Shown here one piece after another: positions 9,578-19,309 of a stretch of 64,000 nt of DNA. The position numbers and the translations under genes are program-made. The notes beneath the pieces were generated by a model. That model did no database searches. It saw only the letters and a program-made list of their open reading frames with translations, and was not told the DNA's origin. Position 1 is the first letter of the stretch. Each line of letters begins with the position of its first letter. The stretch lies in contig JABSRP010000030.1 in assembly GCA_013215145.1 (NCBI GenBank), positions 55,279 through 119,278 of the forward strand, read 5' to 3'. Source of the DNA: Pseudobacteriovorax sp. (GTDB lineage: Bacteria; Bdellovibrionota_B; Oligoflexia; Oligoflexales; Oligoflexaceae).

Positions 9578-11114
9578 TTAAGGCTTGAGGGTCTCGGCAT
9601 CGAATAGCAACGGTGCATCAGGGCCAAGAGGAATGCCAAATCCCATCCAGATCATGAGCATGACCGCCCAGAGTAAAAAGAAGGCAATGGAGTAGGGTAG
9701 CATGGTAGCGATTAAAGTCCCTAGGCCCACTGACTTGTCGTATTTTTTGGCAAATGCTATCACGACAGGGAAGTAGGGCATAAGAGGGGTGATGATATTT
9801 GTTGTGGAATCTCCGATGCGATAAGCGGCTTGTGCCAGTTCTGGAGAGTATCCTAGCAGCATTAACATAGGTACAAATACAGGGCCCATAATAGCCCATT
9901 TTGCGGAGGCCGATCCGATCAGTAAATTCAGTCCAGCGGATACAATGATAAACAACAGAATCAAAGGCAAGCCGGTTAAGCCGATAGACTTGAGGGCAGC
10001 TGCGCCACTGATTGCCGTTACCATGCCGATGTTCGACCAACTAAAGTAGGCGATAAACTGTGCTGCCACAAAGGCAAGAACGATATACCCACCCATGGAA
10101 GCCATGGAGTCTGATGCCATGGCGCTCACATCTTTGTCACTGCGAATCGTTCGGGCAACCAAGCCATAGACTAGGCCTGCAATCAAAAAACCAAGCATGA
10201 GAAGCGGTACAATAGCTTGCATGAAAGGCTCAGCTCCGTTTTCTTTCGACCAAAAAACAGACTCCTCACCGACAAAGCCAAAACCGACAATGGCGCCAAA
10301 AGCCAAGAGGCTTAAGCACGCTAGCCAGAGTCCTTTTTGTTGCTGAGGCTGCAGCGTCTCGAGCTGATGCTCTTCGATGCCCCCCCTCGGGCTTCCAAGG
10401 GCCAAGTCTTGGTTCGACAACGCGGTGGGTCACCCATGTGCCGGCGATAACTAAAGCAAAGGTTGAGACAAAGTTGAAATAAAAGTTAGCCGTGACATCG
10501 ACCACATAATTGGGTTCGATAATCTGAGCCGCTGTCGTGGTGATTCCCCCAAGTAAGGGATCGAGGGAGGTGATGATCAAGTTTGCGCTGAATCCACCCG
10601 AAACTCCTGCAAACACCGCGGCTAGCCCTGCCAATGGGTGCCGGCCTACAGCGGCAAAAAGCATGGCGCCAAGAGGAGTGAGGACAACATAGCCGGCATC
10701 TGCAGCAAGGTTTGCGGAAATTCCCGCAAGGACTAGGGTGGCGGTGAGAAGGCTTTGCGGTACTGCCATGACTAATTTAGTCAGGCCTGCTGCCACAAAC
10801 CCCGATCTCTCGGCAACTCCAATGCCGATCATCGTGACTAAAACGAGGCCAAGTGGGGGAAATGCGGCAAAATTATTTACCATCTCATGGAGCATGCGTC
10901 GGATGTTTTCCGCGCTTAGCAAATTTTGTATGGCAATCTCATTTCCGTTAACGGGATGTATGACACTGATCCCAAACAGCGAGCCAAGCGCTGAACCTCC
11001 TATGACCATAGCGCAGAGAATTAAAAATAGTGTTATGGGATCCGGTAATCGGTTTCCAATAACCTCAATGCGATCCAATACTTTGCCCAAGCGCCCCCGT
11101 TGCACCATGACCAT
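9578..11114 (-). pseudogene. AbgT family transporter, frameshifted at a G7 run
   Basis: Two overlapping frames together encode one about 510-residue AbgT protein (p-aminobenzoyl-glutamate transporter family). The first part (from 11114) has NRLPDPITLFLILCAMV, LAADAGYVVLTPLGAML and VVEPRLGPWKPEGG; the second resumes at GIEEHQLETLQPQQQKGLW and runs to 9578 with IGSASAKWAIMGPVFVPM and GDSTTNIITPLMPY. The break falls in seven G (10380-10386, C on the plus strand); six would restore the frame. Could be true decay, phase variation or a sequencing error. GGAG six bases upstream supports the ATG at 11114. AbgT proteins import or export aminobenzoyl compounds. Confidence 0.85.
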
Positions 11115-11311
11115 GCTCACTCCATTTTGTCTTACATGTTAGTTTCGTTCCTCCCCATCCCATAGCAGTCCATCCAAAAATCTGCAATCGAATTGAAGGT
11201 GATTGTGGCCACCGTGAGGAAATGGGGCTGACAAAACGTTTTTATTTTGGCGTGTTGCAAAGCGCTCTTACGGGTCTAGTTACCAAAATGGTCCTGACCC
11301 GTTTGGACTGC

Positions 11312-11812
11312 TTACTCGATCATGGCGGCGTGAGCGTTTTCAGCTAATATGATATCCATTAGCTCAACCCACATGGTTCGCAACTCTTCGTCCGGGATCA
11401 TAATTTCGAGGTAATTGTCCTCGAGAATGTGATCCGGCCCTTGAGCCACGAGGTCAAGGCGGATGGCATTGGGATCGTTTTGCAATCGCTCTTTGATAGA
11501 CATGGCTAATTGATAAGCTCCTGGGGTCGCGGCGATGTCTTCAAACATCTGAAGGTAGCGTTCATGAGACTTTGCTTCTTCGGAGTACGTTTCTGCCAAA
11601 AGCTTTTCTGAAGCTTGGGGTGCAGACGTCGCCTTTTGACTTAATTCTATATGAGTTGTGGGCTTTTTCCATTCCGTGTCCTGAGTTATTACAGTCTCAG
11701 GTTTTTGCCATTTAGGATCAGTATGACCCTTATCAGAACTTCGATTTGCTATCTCGATCAATACTAGTCCAAGAATCCCTGTGCTTACAATTAATATGAT
11801 GAGTTTTTTCAT
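11312..11812 (-). CDS. Membrane-anchored protein of unknown function
   Basis: 166 residues from the ATG at 11812, which has AGGAG seven bases upstream and starts a hydrophobic segment (KKLIILIVSTGILGLVLIEIA). After this single N-terminal membrane anchor comes a polar linker with two repeats of a short WKKPxT/WQKPET motif (about residues 35-55), then a helical acidic domain with SIKERLQNDPNAIRLDLVA. Family not recognised. Divergent from the secreted gene at 12021. Confidence 0.65.
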   Translation of the reverse strand: MKKLIILIVSTGILGLVLIEIANRSSDKGHTDPKWQKPETVITQDTEWKKPTTHIELSQKATSAPQASEKLLAETYSEEAKSHERYLQMFEDIAATPGAYQLAMSIKERLQNDPNAIRLDLVAQGPDHILEDNYLEIMIPDEELRTMWVELMDIILAENAHAAMIE

Positions 11813-12020
11813 AGTTAATCTCCTTTCTGCCCCCAAACTATTCCAAATCAGGAAGGCTGAATACCTGATATTTCTCAATGGTGGAGTATTCACTCTCTCA
11901 GCGAATCCATCGGAGAGTGAAACCTGATCATTGCTGTGATTCGGATTTCCTCTCATACAAAATTTGTCCTAGAACAGCTTTGGCATTGAGATGTGAATGA
12001 TTTATTTTTAAGGAGAAAGT

Positions 12021-12734
12021 ATGAAGTATTTAGTAAAGATATCAGTGGTTTTGGGTTTACTTTTAGGGGCGCAGGCGTCTTATGGAGCCATAAGTAAAAA
12101 TGGGCGCCAACTTGTTGTTATTACTAATTTAGATAACCATCCAGGCGGTAAGTGGTCATGGCTATATCAATTTCTAGATTCCGCTACGGTCTCTCTTAGC
12201 AAGAAGGCCTTGGGTCCAGTGTATAAAAACATAACCGTCCTCTATAAAGGCAATGCGACTAGCGGTAAATTTACCAACGCCCTCCAAAATCTAGCAAAAT
12301 CAAACAATGTGAAAGCCATTGACACGATTTTTCACCTTCACGGCAACCCCAACCGAGCAGCCTTCGCAAACGGTAATAAAACCATAGCATCTATCAGGGC
12401 GGTTTTAGAGCCAAGTCAAGGTATGGAAAAACTCAGACTGATGTACAACCTTGCCTGCTACGGGGCCACTCATCGTCAAGAGTTTATCCGCAGCGGTTTC
12501 CGTACCGCCGTCGGCGCTAGAAAAGTAAACACTTCAAGCGGTTCAGAGTTTCCGCTGTTCTTAGCAGCTTGGGTAGCCCAAAAGCCCATTAACTCTGTAT
12601 TTAATAATCACAATGGTTCTATAACTATGAATATGAGTGATGCGGCCGCCATGAATATGGGTTTTCCTGACGCTGACAGTTGGAAGGTGATATCTGGCAC
12701 TCGCAACCTCATCATCAGAAGCAATGCTAAATAG
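12021..12734 (+). CDS. Secreted protein with caspase-like His/Cys pattern
   Basis: 237 residues, signal peptide cleaved near GAQASYG-A. AAGGAGAAAGT precedes the ATG. The core reads like a clan CD cysteine peptidase: strand plus His-Gly (IFHLHGNP, His105/His107) followed about 40 residues later by strand plus Cys (LMYNLACYGATH, Cys147), then GFRTAVGARKVNT. This spacing resembles caspase/gingipain/C80-type dyads. I do not know a named family for it; peptidase activity is an inference from the pattern. Monocistronic, convergent with the histidine kinase gene. Confidence 0.65.
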   Translation: MKYLVKISVVLGLLLGAQASYGAISKNGRQLVVITNLDNHPGGKWSWLYQFLDSATVSLSKKALGPVYKNITVLYKGNATSGKFTNALQNLAKSNNVKAIDTIFHLHGNPNRAAFANGNKTIASIRAVLEPSQGMEKLRLMYNLACYGATHRQEFIRSGFRTAVGARKVNTSSGSEFPLFLAAWVAQKPINSVFNNHNGSITMNMSDAAAMNMGFPDADSWKVISGTRNLIIRSNAK

Positions 12735-12768
12735 CTCTTTTCCATACCGAGTCACCATGGACTCGGTG

Positions 12769-15243
12769 TTAGCTAGCCTTCTTGTCAGTTTTGGGTATGG
12801 TGAAGTCAAAGCTTGTGCCGACTCCCATCTCAGACTCTAAGTGAAGGTTCCCACCGGCCTCTTCAACGGCCTGTAATACGGCTGCCATCCCAACTCCTCG
12901 TCCCGAAACGTCGGAAACTGATTCTACCGTGGACAAACCATCGCGAAAGATGAGTCGTAATTTATCATTGTGGCTCATCCTAGCGATCTCCTCTCGAGAA
13001 AGAATTCCATTTGCTAATGATTTTTCTACGAGTTTGTCAGTATTGATTCCGCGACCATCATCTTTAATTTTTACATGCCAATGGCTCGATTCTTCATCCA
13101 CCACCAGTGTTAAATGCCCCTCTTCACTCTTTTCGCCTCGTTCATAGGGCTCTTCCAAACCGTGATCCATACAGTTTCTGATGACATGGGGTAGAGTCTG
13201 GGCTAAGGCTTTAAAACGATCCGGATCAACAAGGGTATCGGCTCCCTCAAAGGAGAATACAACCGGCTTCATTAAGCGATCAGATACTCGCTGAACTAAG
13301 TCGCCCACAGTGGCGAAGACAGAGGAGGCTCTTACCTTTTTAATCTCACCAATCCAAATAGATACCGTATTCTTAGCCTCCTCTAAGGTTTGCGTCGACC
13401 CTATGGACTGATGGAGACGATCAATTTGTTCCATTGAAATAGCAGTGCCTGGTTCGGACAGCTCTTCGAAATCTATATCTAGGATATCGTGGCTCTTGAC
13501 GAAAGACCCCAGGTGGTCGGAAATCTGATTTAGGTGGCTGAGTTCTATGGTCTCTTTGTCCTCGATATGATGAATCAGATCTGCTAACTCCATAAGACCC
13601 ATAGCGCCACAGTTGCCTTTAATCGTATGGAGGATAATTCTGATCCGACTATCGTCGTTTGTGTCCGATCGAAGTAACGTTTCCGCCTCTTCGATCATCT
13701 CTTTCGATTCCTTAAGGAAAGAAATAAACGCATCTTTATGCTGTAGTATTTTGAGTAGAGACTCATTGATCCTATTTTGCTTTTGAGCTGCCTTTAGCTC
13801 ACTAATATCGCTAATAGAAAAGAGTAGTTTAGAGACCGTTCCGTCTCCATCTCGGATGACCCGCGCACTAATACCAATAGTTTTTTCGCCTATGGTGACG
13901 CTGCTGGGTGCTTGTCTGAGTGTGACCTCTTCGGGCATAATATCGTCGAAAACTTGGATAAAACAGGTCTTAAAATGGTCCGCTGCTCGCTCATCCATTT
14001 TCAGACATGCGGCAAGAGGTATCCCTGATCGAAATTGCTCGCCCACGATAGACTGACAGCTTTTCGTGTAGCCGTCTTCCACCGCCATATTTTTATCGAC
14101 GAGGCAAAAGCCTGAACTGACATTATTTAGAATCATATTGATAGTTGCAGTGCGCTCCTCAACTTTAAGCTCGAGATTTTTGCTATAGTCTTTTAGCTTT
14201 TCGTGGTTCTCTTCAATTTCAGCTAAAAGGCCATTGAAGGACTCTGAAAGCGAGGAAACTTCGTCCTCGCCTTTGACCTCAACCCGTTTGCTAAAGTCTA
14301 AGGATGAGATAACCGCTTTCGCAGTGGACTCAAGGACTCTGATGGGTTCCGAAATGGTTTTTGCGATCTTCGAAGCAGCAAATGAGAATACAAGAATGAT
14401 CAAAAGGGCTAGTATTGATGTCGCGGCTACAAGATTTAAGAAAAGTGCATTGCTTTCGGACAGGGAAGACTGAATCACTAACGTGACAAGATTGTTTCCA
14501 TCAATGCCAGGTTGAGGCTGTCTTTGGTAAATATAATCCCAGGTTCGAAAGGGGATCTCGCTGTTCATATATTTATTAAGCTCTGTTTCTAGCTCTGTGA
14601 AAGTATCTCCTTCCTTCTGCCGTGAGACCGAGCTTGCGACTATTTGATCTTGCTTCAAAAAGGTGACGTGAGTTTTTGAAAGCTTGGCTATGTCTGCCAT
14701 CAAGGCGTCATCTATGGTCGTGCCGAGGAGTAGGTAACCTAAAAGATTTTCTTCAGTGCCAATGATATTTGCGGCCACATAGACTAGTTTGTCGTTGCGG
14801 ACGGCAAAACCTGAGATTGATCCTTGAGAATCGATAGCATTTCTAATGGAGGTGAAGGTGCGCGGATCCCAAGTTGGGCTTTCTTCATCGTCACCATAGC
14901 TATAACCGTCAACAGCGATGACATCAAAAAAATCTAACTCTAGCTCTCTTTGGTATTCTAGTTCAGAATCAACCACGGTTTCTTCGTCGTCAGCGTCGAC
15001 AACTGCCATCAGGACGGGAAGCTTTCCCACCAGCTGGGCTTGACTGCGTAGTTTGGAAGAAAGATTGGCAAAAATATTGGATACCAGTAGCTCCGTTTGT
15101 TCAAAGCCCTTTTGAATACCGCGTTCGGCTGAAGATCGGACTTGCCAAAACGTGGACAGAAAGGTGAGGGCCTGACTGAAGAAGATAATGGAACAGATGA
15201 CTGAGACTATTTTCCAACGAATCGAAGACGTAAAGAAACTCAT
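12769..15243 (-). CDS. CheA-like sensor histidine kinase with HPt domain
   Basis: 824 residues from the ATG at 15243 (GAGG five bases upstream). Order: membrane segment 10-33, periplasmic Cache-like sensor about 40-265, membrane segment 268-290, HAMP about 292-345, coiled coil, PAS-like 370-485, HPt about 500-590 with phospho-acceptor His539 in ILHTIKGNCGAMG, then a CheA-type ATPase: HVIRNCMDHGLEEP (N box), IKDDGRGIN (G1), SDVSGRGVGMAAV (G2), GVGTSF. No CheW or receiver domain, so phosphate must go to a separate regulator. Upstream in the operon: cupredoxin-like and porin-like genes, suggesting an envelope or metal/redox signal. Confidence 0.88.
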   Translation of the reverse strand: MSFFTSSIRWKIVSVICSIIFFSQALTFLSTFWQVRSSAERGIQKGFEQTELLVSNIFANLSSKLRSQAQLVGKLPVLMAVVDADDEETVVDSELEYQRELELDFFDVIAVDGYSYGDDEESPTWDPRTFTSIRNAIDSQGSISGFAVRNDKLVYVAANIIGTEENLLGYLLLGTTIDDALMADIAKLSKTHVTFLKQDQIVASSVSRQKEGDTFTELETELNKYMNSEIPFRTWDYIYQRQPQPGIDGNNLVTLVIQSSLSESNALFLNLVAATSILALLIILVFSFAASKIAKTISEPIRVLESTAKAVISSLDFSKRVEVKGEDEVSSLSESFNGLLAEIEENHEKLKDYSKNLELKVEERTATINMILNNVSSGFCLVDKNMAVEDGYTKSCQSIVGEQFRSGIPLAACLKMDERAADHFKTCFIQVFDDIMPEEVTLRQAPSSVTIGEKTIGISARVIRDGDGTVSKLLFSISDISELKAAQKQNRINESLLKILQHKDAFISFLKESKEMIEEAETLLRSDTNDDSRIRIILHTIKGNCGAMGLMELADLIHHIEDKETIELSHLNQISDHLGSFVKSHDILDIDFEELSEPGTAISMEQIDRLHQSIGSTQTLEEAKNTVSIWIGEIKKVRASSVFATVGDLVQRVSDRLMKPVVFSFEGADTLVDPDRFKALAQTLPHVIRNCMDHGLEEPYERGEKSEEGHLTLVVDEESSHWHVKIKDDGRGINTDKLVEKSLANGILSREEIARMSHNDKLRLIFRDGLSTVESVSDVSGRGVGMAAVLQAVEEAGGNLHLESEMGVGTSFDFTIPKTDKKAS

Positions 15244-15260
15244 GAAGACCTCGTTCTCAT

Positions 15261-15929
15261 TCAATAAGCTTTTTTGTAGGTTTTTCCACTTTTGTTTTTA
15301 TGTGGGCGAAGCCGGTCTCGCTTATGCTTGATCGATAACGTTAAAGACGAGCTTGAATTTCCCTCTACCGCGACGATCTTTCCGTTTTTGACGTCAATGC
15401 TCTGGCTGGAACCGCGGCCTTTTTTGTACCATACGGATATCTTATAGGTCCCATCCTTAGGGGTAGGAAGTGAGAATGTGCAGTCGTCAAGACCTCTTGC
15501 GAAATACTTATTCTCTAATACTAGAATATGCCCTACCATTTCCGCATGGATATTACAAAAAACTTTGACAAGACCCGCTTGATCGAAGGTCACAGGCTTG
15601 CCTTCGCTTTTTCTATACAAACCTAAATCGAATTTTTTTGTTTTCGATAGGGAGAACACATTGTGAAGGATGGTATCTTGATTGGGGAATTCCACAGTGG
15701 TCCCCACCCTTATGGGCAGAATCGAAGGAATAAACGTTCGATCCTTAGCTGACATAGATACGGATTGAGGAGACTCGTTCGGATCTCCTTCAAACTCTAA
15801 AAAAACCACAGTATCAGTACAGACTCCAGTCCTTTTCCCCTGTTTATTTGTGATGTCAAGTTTTCCAGAAATCGCAAGGAGGTCCAAGCTTAACCAAAAT
15901 GTCGCTGTAAGCAGTAAGAGTTGTTTCAC
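15261..15929 (-). CDS. Secreted cupredoxin-like (plastocyanin-fold) protein
   Basis: 222 residues using a GTG at 15929, chosen because AGGA lies upstream and a signal peptide (KQLLLLTATFWLSLDLLA) starts there; an ATG at 16013 inside the upstream gene is the alternative. The core has FPNQDTILHNVFSLS and VKVFCNIHAEMVGHILV: His, Cys, His and Met in the order of type I copper sites, as in methylamine-utilisation-type cupredoxins. A carboxypeptidase-regulatory-like beta region (GTYKISVWYKKGRG) and a basic tail follow. Probably a periplasmic electron carrier or copper sensor partner for the kinase 17 bp downstream. Confidence 0.75.
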   Translation of the reverse strand: MKQLLLLTATFWLSLDLLAISGKLDITNKQGKRTGVCTDTVVFLEFEGDPNESPQSVSMSAKDRTFIPSILPIRVGTTVEFPNQDTILHNVFSLSKTKKFDLGLYRKSEGKPVTFDQAGLVKVFCNIHAEMVGHILVLENKYFARGLDDCTFSLPTPKDGTYKISVWYKKGRGSSQSIDVKNGKIVAVEGNSSSSLTLSIKHKRDRLRPHKNKSGKTYKKAY

Positions 15930-15939
15930 GCTGGATATC

Positions 15940-17240
15940 CTATATGGTAAAGCGATACATGATTTGATAGAGGTCGTCGTCAGGATCCTTGTCCCCGAAA
16001 CCTTCGTTGCCATCTCGCTTGCTTTTTACTGTGACCCATTCCAAGGCCAAAGTTCTGGTTTCTGAAAGATCATAAAGGTAGGCGATGGTGATGGCCTGAC
16101 CTTCGGAGTCATTTTTATCTTCGTTGCCACTGGGGAAGACGAAGTCATCTTTGTCGACAACCTCAAACTGATCGAACCTAACGGAAGCACGCTGAGAGTT
16201 GTGCTTATACGATAAAAGACCGTACCAAGCATGAAAGTCAGTTTTTACCACCCCAGGACCCATATCAGTTTTTCCTGTCATGTATTGGGCCAGAAATTCT
16301 AAACCTCCAACCTGCTGAGATAGCGAAAGGTTCCAGAACTCTGTTTTCCAAGCATAGTTTTCGCCATCAAAACGTGAGGGGTTGGCAAAGTTGTTATAGT
16401 AGAATAAGGAAAAGCGGGATGTTCTGTCTTCGGTGAACAGATCTAGTTTGCTGTACAATCCTAGTTTGTCATCAATCTCTTTAAATGGCTCCACCCAGCT
16501 GTCTGTTTGGTTGATTTCCTCGGGGACCTCGTTCCATCTTAGTCGTGTACCTAGGTTCCCTGATAATCGTGTAATGCCCACCCTCTGTAGGTCAACACTG
16601 TAGCGATAGCATCGTTGTGGGAAAAGCTCGCGAGAGTGAAGGCGCTCCAAGGAGTCGGTTTAACCTTAAGCTCCAAGCCTAGACTGCGGACTTCTTCCCC
16701 AATCCAAGTGTTGATAGCCGATGGTGTGATGGTGTAGCGAGTACTCCAAGCAATCTCGGGATGCTCCAATGATATTTCGGGTATGAGGAATCCCAAACGC
16801 AAATCAAGCCAAGGCAGTTCCTCCTGAATGTAAGCCTCAGCTATCCCTAGCTCGCCCCAATCATTGGCCCTTCCGGATTGGTGGTCCGAGTAATTTAACT
16901 GCAGGTGGGCGACCCTCTTATCATCGCTGATAAAATCTGCGACTATCCCAATCATCCCCAGTTGAAAGTTTGTATGACGCTCGCCTCCGGATCCAGCCCC
17001 ATAGCGGGTCAGGCCCGGCCCTCCCCAATTGCCCGAGCTGTCAGCCCAGTTCTTTGCGCCACCGGCATTGACTAGACGCATATCGAACAGCCCAGACCAT
17101 TCAAACCTTTGTGAGGGGACGACGGATACGGCTTCTGCCCCGTCGTCCTCTTCTAAGTCATCCAAGGAAATCGCGTTAATCTGTGGACAAAAGAGTAAGA
17201 GTATCAGGCCAATGCTAACGTGTAGGTGGCTCAGTTTCAT
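15940..17240 (-). pseudogene. Outer-membrane porin-like protein, frameshifted
   Basis: Signal peptide from MKLSHLHVSIGLILLLFCPQINA (ATG at 17240, GAGG upstream). The first frame carries beta-barrel sequence up to YRGWALHDYQGT, then hits a stop near 16551; an overlapping frame continues with LGTRLRWNEVPEEI to the terminal YQIMYRFTI, ending in Phe-Thr-Ile as barrels often do. One missing base at ACCTAGG would join them into about 430 residues. Could be decay or a sequence error. It heads the operon with the cupredoxin and histidine kinase; the next gene starts 10 bp downstream. Confidence 0.7.
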
Positions 17241-17348
17241 CATGGTCCTCGGTCTTATGGATCCGATCATTGGCGCGCAAAAATCTTAATTATTTTAGCA
17301 ACGAGCCCCTAATTTGTCCAATGCCTACACCCTTTGCATTTCCAAAGC

Positions 17349-18356
17349 TCATTTTGATTGAGCAGGAAAAAAACTTCGTTGAAATCCTGCTGGATCTTTC
17401 AGGATTCCTCGACCTATGGCGGCCAGATCAAACAGTTTGGTGTTGAGCCCATCGTTGATGTAGTCTTTGCTAACGATGCCTCCAACGCCAATCACTGTCT
17501 TTTGCGTGATGGCTTTAATGCGAGCCGCCTCGGAAACGAGATACCCTTCTCCTTGTCTGTTCCTAGGTCGCCTCCATCCCCCGATACCGCTCGATACATT
17601 AAACAAATCGACCCCAGCAACGTCTAGCAGTCTAACGGACTCCGCGACTTGAGCTTGACTTAAGCCACCGGGCATCAGATCTTGGCCTGGCATCCGCACG
17701 CTTATGGCGATGCCGGGACATTCGTGTTTGATCTCTTGCACCATGTCGACTAGCAACTGACAGCGTTTTTGCTGCGTCCCGCCGTACCTGTCTGATCTTT
17801 GGTTGGTAAGCGGCGAAAGCCATTGATTGAGGCCGTAACCATGGGCACTGTGAAACTCGATGATTTGAAATCCTAAGGCGATGGCTCGTCTGGCTGCTGA
17901 GATAAAGTCGTTTTTAAGAGCGCGAATCTGCTCCTCGGACATGGGAGTCATAATTTCAAAGTCTGCATCTTTGGTCGGTACCTGAAGGGGGCTCGGCCCC
18001 CATAGGGTCCCGCCTGTTAGGTCTTTAGTGGATTTGCCGCCTCCATGGGTCAGTTGGATAGCGGGGATCGCTCCCTGCTGCTTGATCGTAAGAACAACCG
18101 ATGATAAGGCGACAGCCTGACTATCACTGGCAAGTCCTAGCTGATTGGCTTCACTGCGCCCGTGACCGTTCACGTAGGTATATTCGACGAAGACGATGCC
18201 TGCTCCGCTACCGGCCAGCTCGCGATAATGATTCATGGTCTCGTTGGTAGCGAAGCCTAAGTTTGAGGCCGTTTGACAGGCCATAGGTGGCACCACTATG
18301 CGGTTGCGACTTGTTAAGCCTGGAATCAAAGGCTTTGACTGTTTGTAATCTAACAT
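17349..18356 (-). CDS. NADH:flavin oxidoreductase (old yellow enzyme family)
   Basis: 335 residues from the ATG at 18356 with AGGAGG six bases upstream. Typical OYE-type FMN barrel: NRIVVPPMACQTAS near the N-terminus, AIQLTHGGGKS, FHSAHGYGLNQWLSPLTNQR (His-Ala-His active-site pair), RSDRYGG, and phosphate binding by IGVGGI and LAAIGRGILKDP. A cytosolic ene-reductase; substrate unknown. Transcribed divergently from a LysR regulator with a dyad between them, so it is probably that regulator's target. Confidence 0.92.
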   Translation of the reverse strand: MLDYKQSKPLIPGLTSRNRIVVPPMACQTASNLGFATNETMNHYRELAGSGAGIVFVEYTYVNGHGRSEANQLGLASDSQAVALSSVVLTIKQQGAIPAIQLTHGGGKSTKDLTGGTLWGPSPLQVPTKDADFEIMTPMSEEQIRALKNDFISAARRAIALGFQIIEFHSAHGYGLNQWLSPLTNQRSDRYGGTQQKRCQLLVDMVQEIKHECPGIAISVRMPGQDLMPGGLSQAQVAESVRLLDVAGVDLFNVSSGIGGWRRPRNRQGEGYLVSEAARIKAITQKTVIGVGGIVSKDYINDGLNTKLFDLAAIGRGILKDPAGFQRSFFPAQSK

Positions 18357-18403
18357 AAACACCCTCCTGCGTGTCATACTGCCAGATATTTGTGGAATAA
18401 ATA

Positions 18404-18428
18404 GAACTAACAGGGCAATATATAGTTC
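18404..18428. promoter_or_regulatory. Candidate LysR operator between divergent genes
   Basis: GAACTA, 13 bp, TAGTTC: an inverted repeat that contains a T-N11-A core, as LysR-type proteins prefer. It lies 16 bp before the LysR start and 48 bp before the oxidoreductase start. Confidence 0.5.
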
Positions 18429-18444
18429 CTAGGAAGAAATAATT

Positions 18445-19302
18445 ATGGAACTATCGGATCTCAATTACTTTTTGGCCGTTGCCGCTGTAGAAAATATGAA
18501 TCAAGCGGCCAAAAACGCCGGAGTGTCTCCAGGGGCGCTCAGCAAAGCCGTGGCTCGGTTAGAAAGCGACCTTGATGTGGCTCTGTTTAACCGGGTCAAG
18601 CAGCGCATTGTCCTCACTCCGGAAGGGCTTGAATTTGCCTTGAAAGCGCGCAGAATTATGGAGCTTGTGGATGAGTCGCGAGTGGCGGTTGGCTCAAAAA
18701 AAGGTCTGGCTAGGATTGTGATTGGTGGTGACGAGGCCTTGGCTGGAAGGTTTTGCAAACCCCTTGTGGATAGACTTCCTGCCTGGCTTCAACAGTTTGA
18801 AATTTCAGTGAAATCAAATTTTGCAGGGTCGCCGTGGGAGGCTCTCAAGCAAGGGGCCATTCACCTTTTGATCTCCACCGAACCTCGAGAAGGGTTTCCT
18901 GCGATTAAAATCGGACAAACAGCTCATCGGGTAATGGCGCATAGGGAGCACCCCCTGGCCACTGATTTGCGACAAATCGTTCCTATCGACGAGTTGCTGT
19001 GCTATGACTTCGCTGTGCCACATGCCCAAGTTTTTGGATTAGGGTCCTCGACGGTTTCTACTGACGGCTGGCGCGATGACCAATTTCCGCGTTTGGTCAA
19101 ATACCGACTGGACAGCCTCCATAGTCTGCTGCAGTTAGTCTTAACGGGAGAGGTTCTGGCTTACTTGCCTGACTACCTGGAAGACACTATGGGACTCAAA
19201 ACGATTTCCGTCTCAGGCTGCCCCTACGTGTGTGAGCGCGATATCTATATCAACAGTTACCAGCCGGATCGGTTAGGTTGGTTGCATCATATTTTTTCTT
19301 GA
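18445..19302 (+). CDS. LysR family transcriptional regulator
   Basis: 285 residues. The N-terminal winged helix-turn-helix (about 1-60) reads LSDLNYFLAVAAVENMNQAAKNAGVSPGALSKAVARLESDL, a canonical LysR start. The C-terminal effector domain is a shortened periplasmic-binding fold. It likely controls the divergent flavin oxidoreductase and its own gene through the dyad at 18404-18428. The methyltransferase start lies 7 bp past its stop, so the two may be cotranscribed. Confidence 0.92.
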   Translation: MELSDLNYFLAVAAVENMNQAAKNAGVSPGALSKAVARLESDLDVALFNRVKQRIVLTPEGLEFALKARRIMELVDESRVAVGSKKGLARIVIGGDEALAGRFCKPLVDRLPAWLQQFEISVKSNFAGSPWEALKQGAIHLLISTEPREGFPAIKIGQTAHRVMAHREHPLATDLRQIVPIDELLCYDFAVPHAQVFGLGSSTVSTDGWRDDQFPRLVKYRLDSLHSLLQLVLTGEVLAYLPDYLEDTMGLKTISVSGCPYVCERDIYINSYQPDRLGWLHHIFS

Positions 19303-19309
19303 GGTTTTG

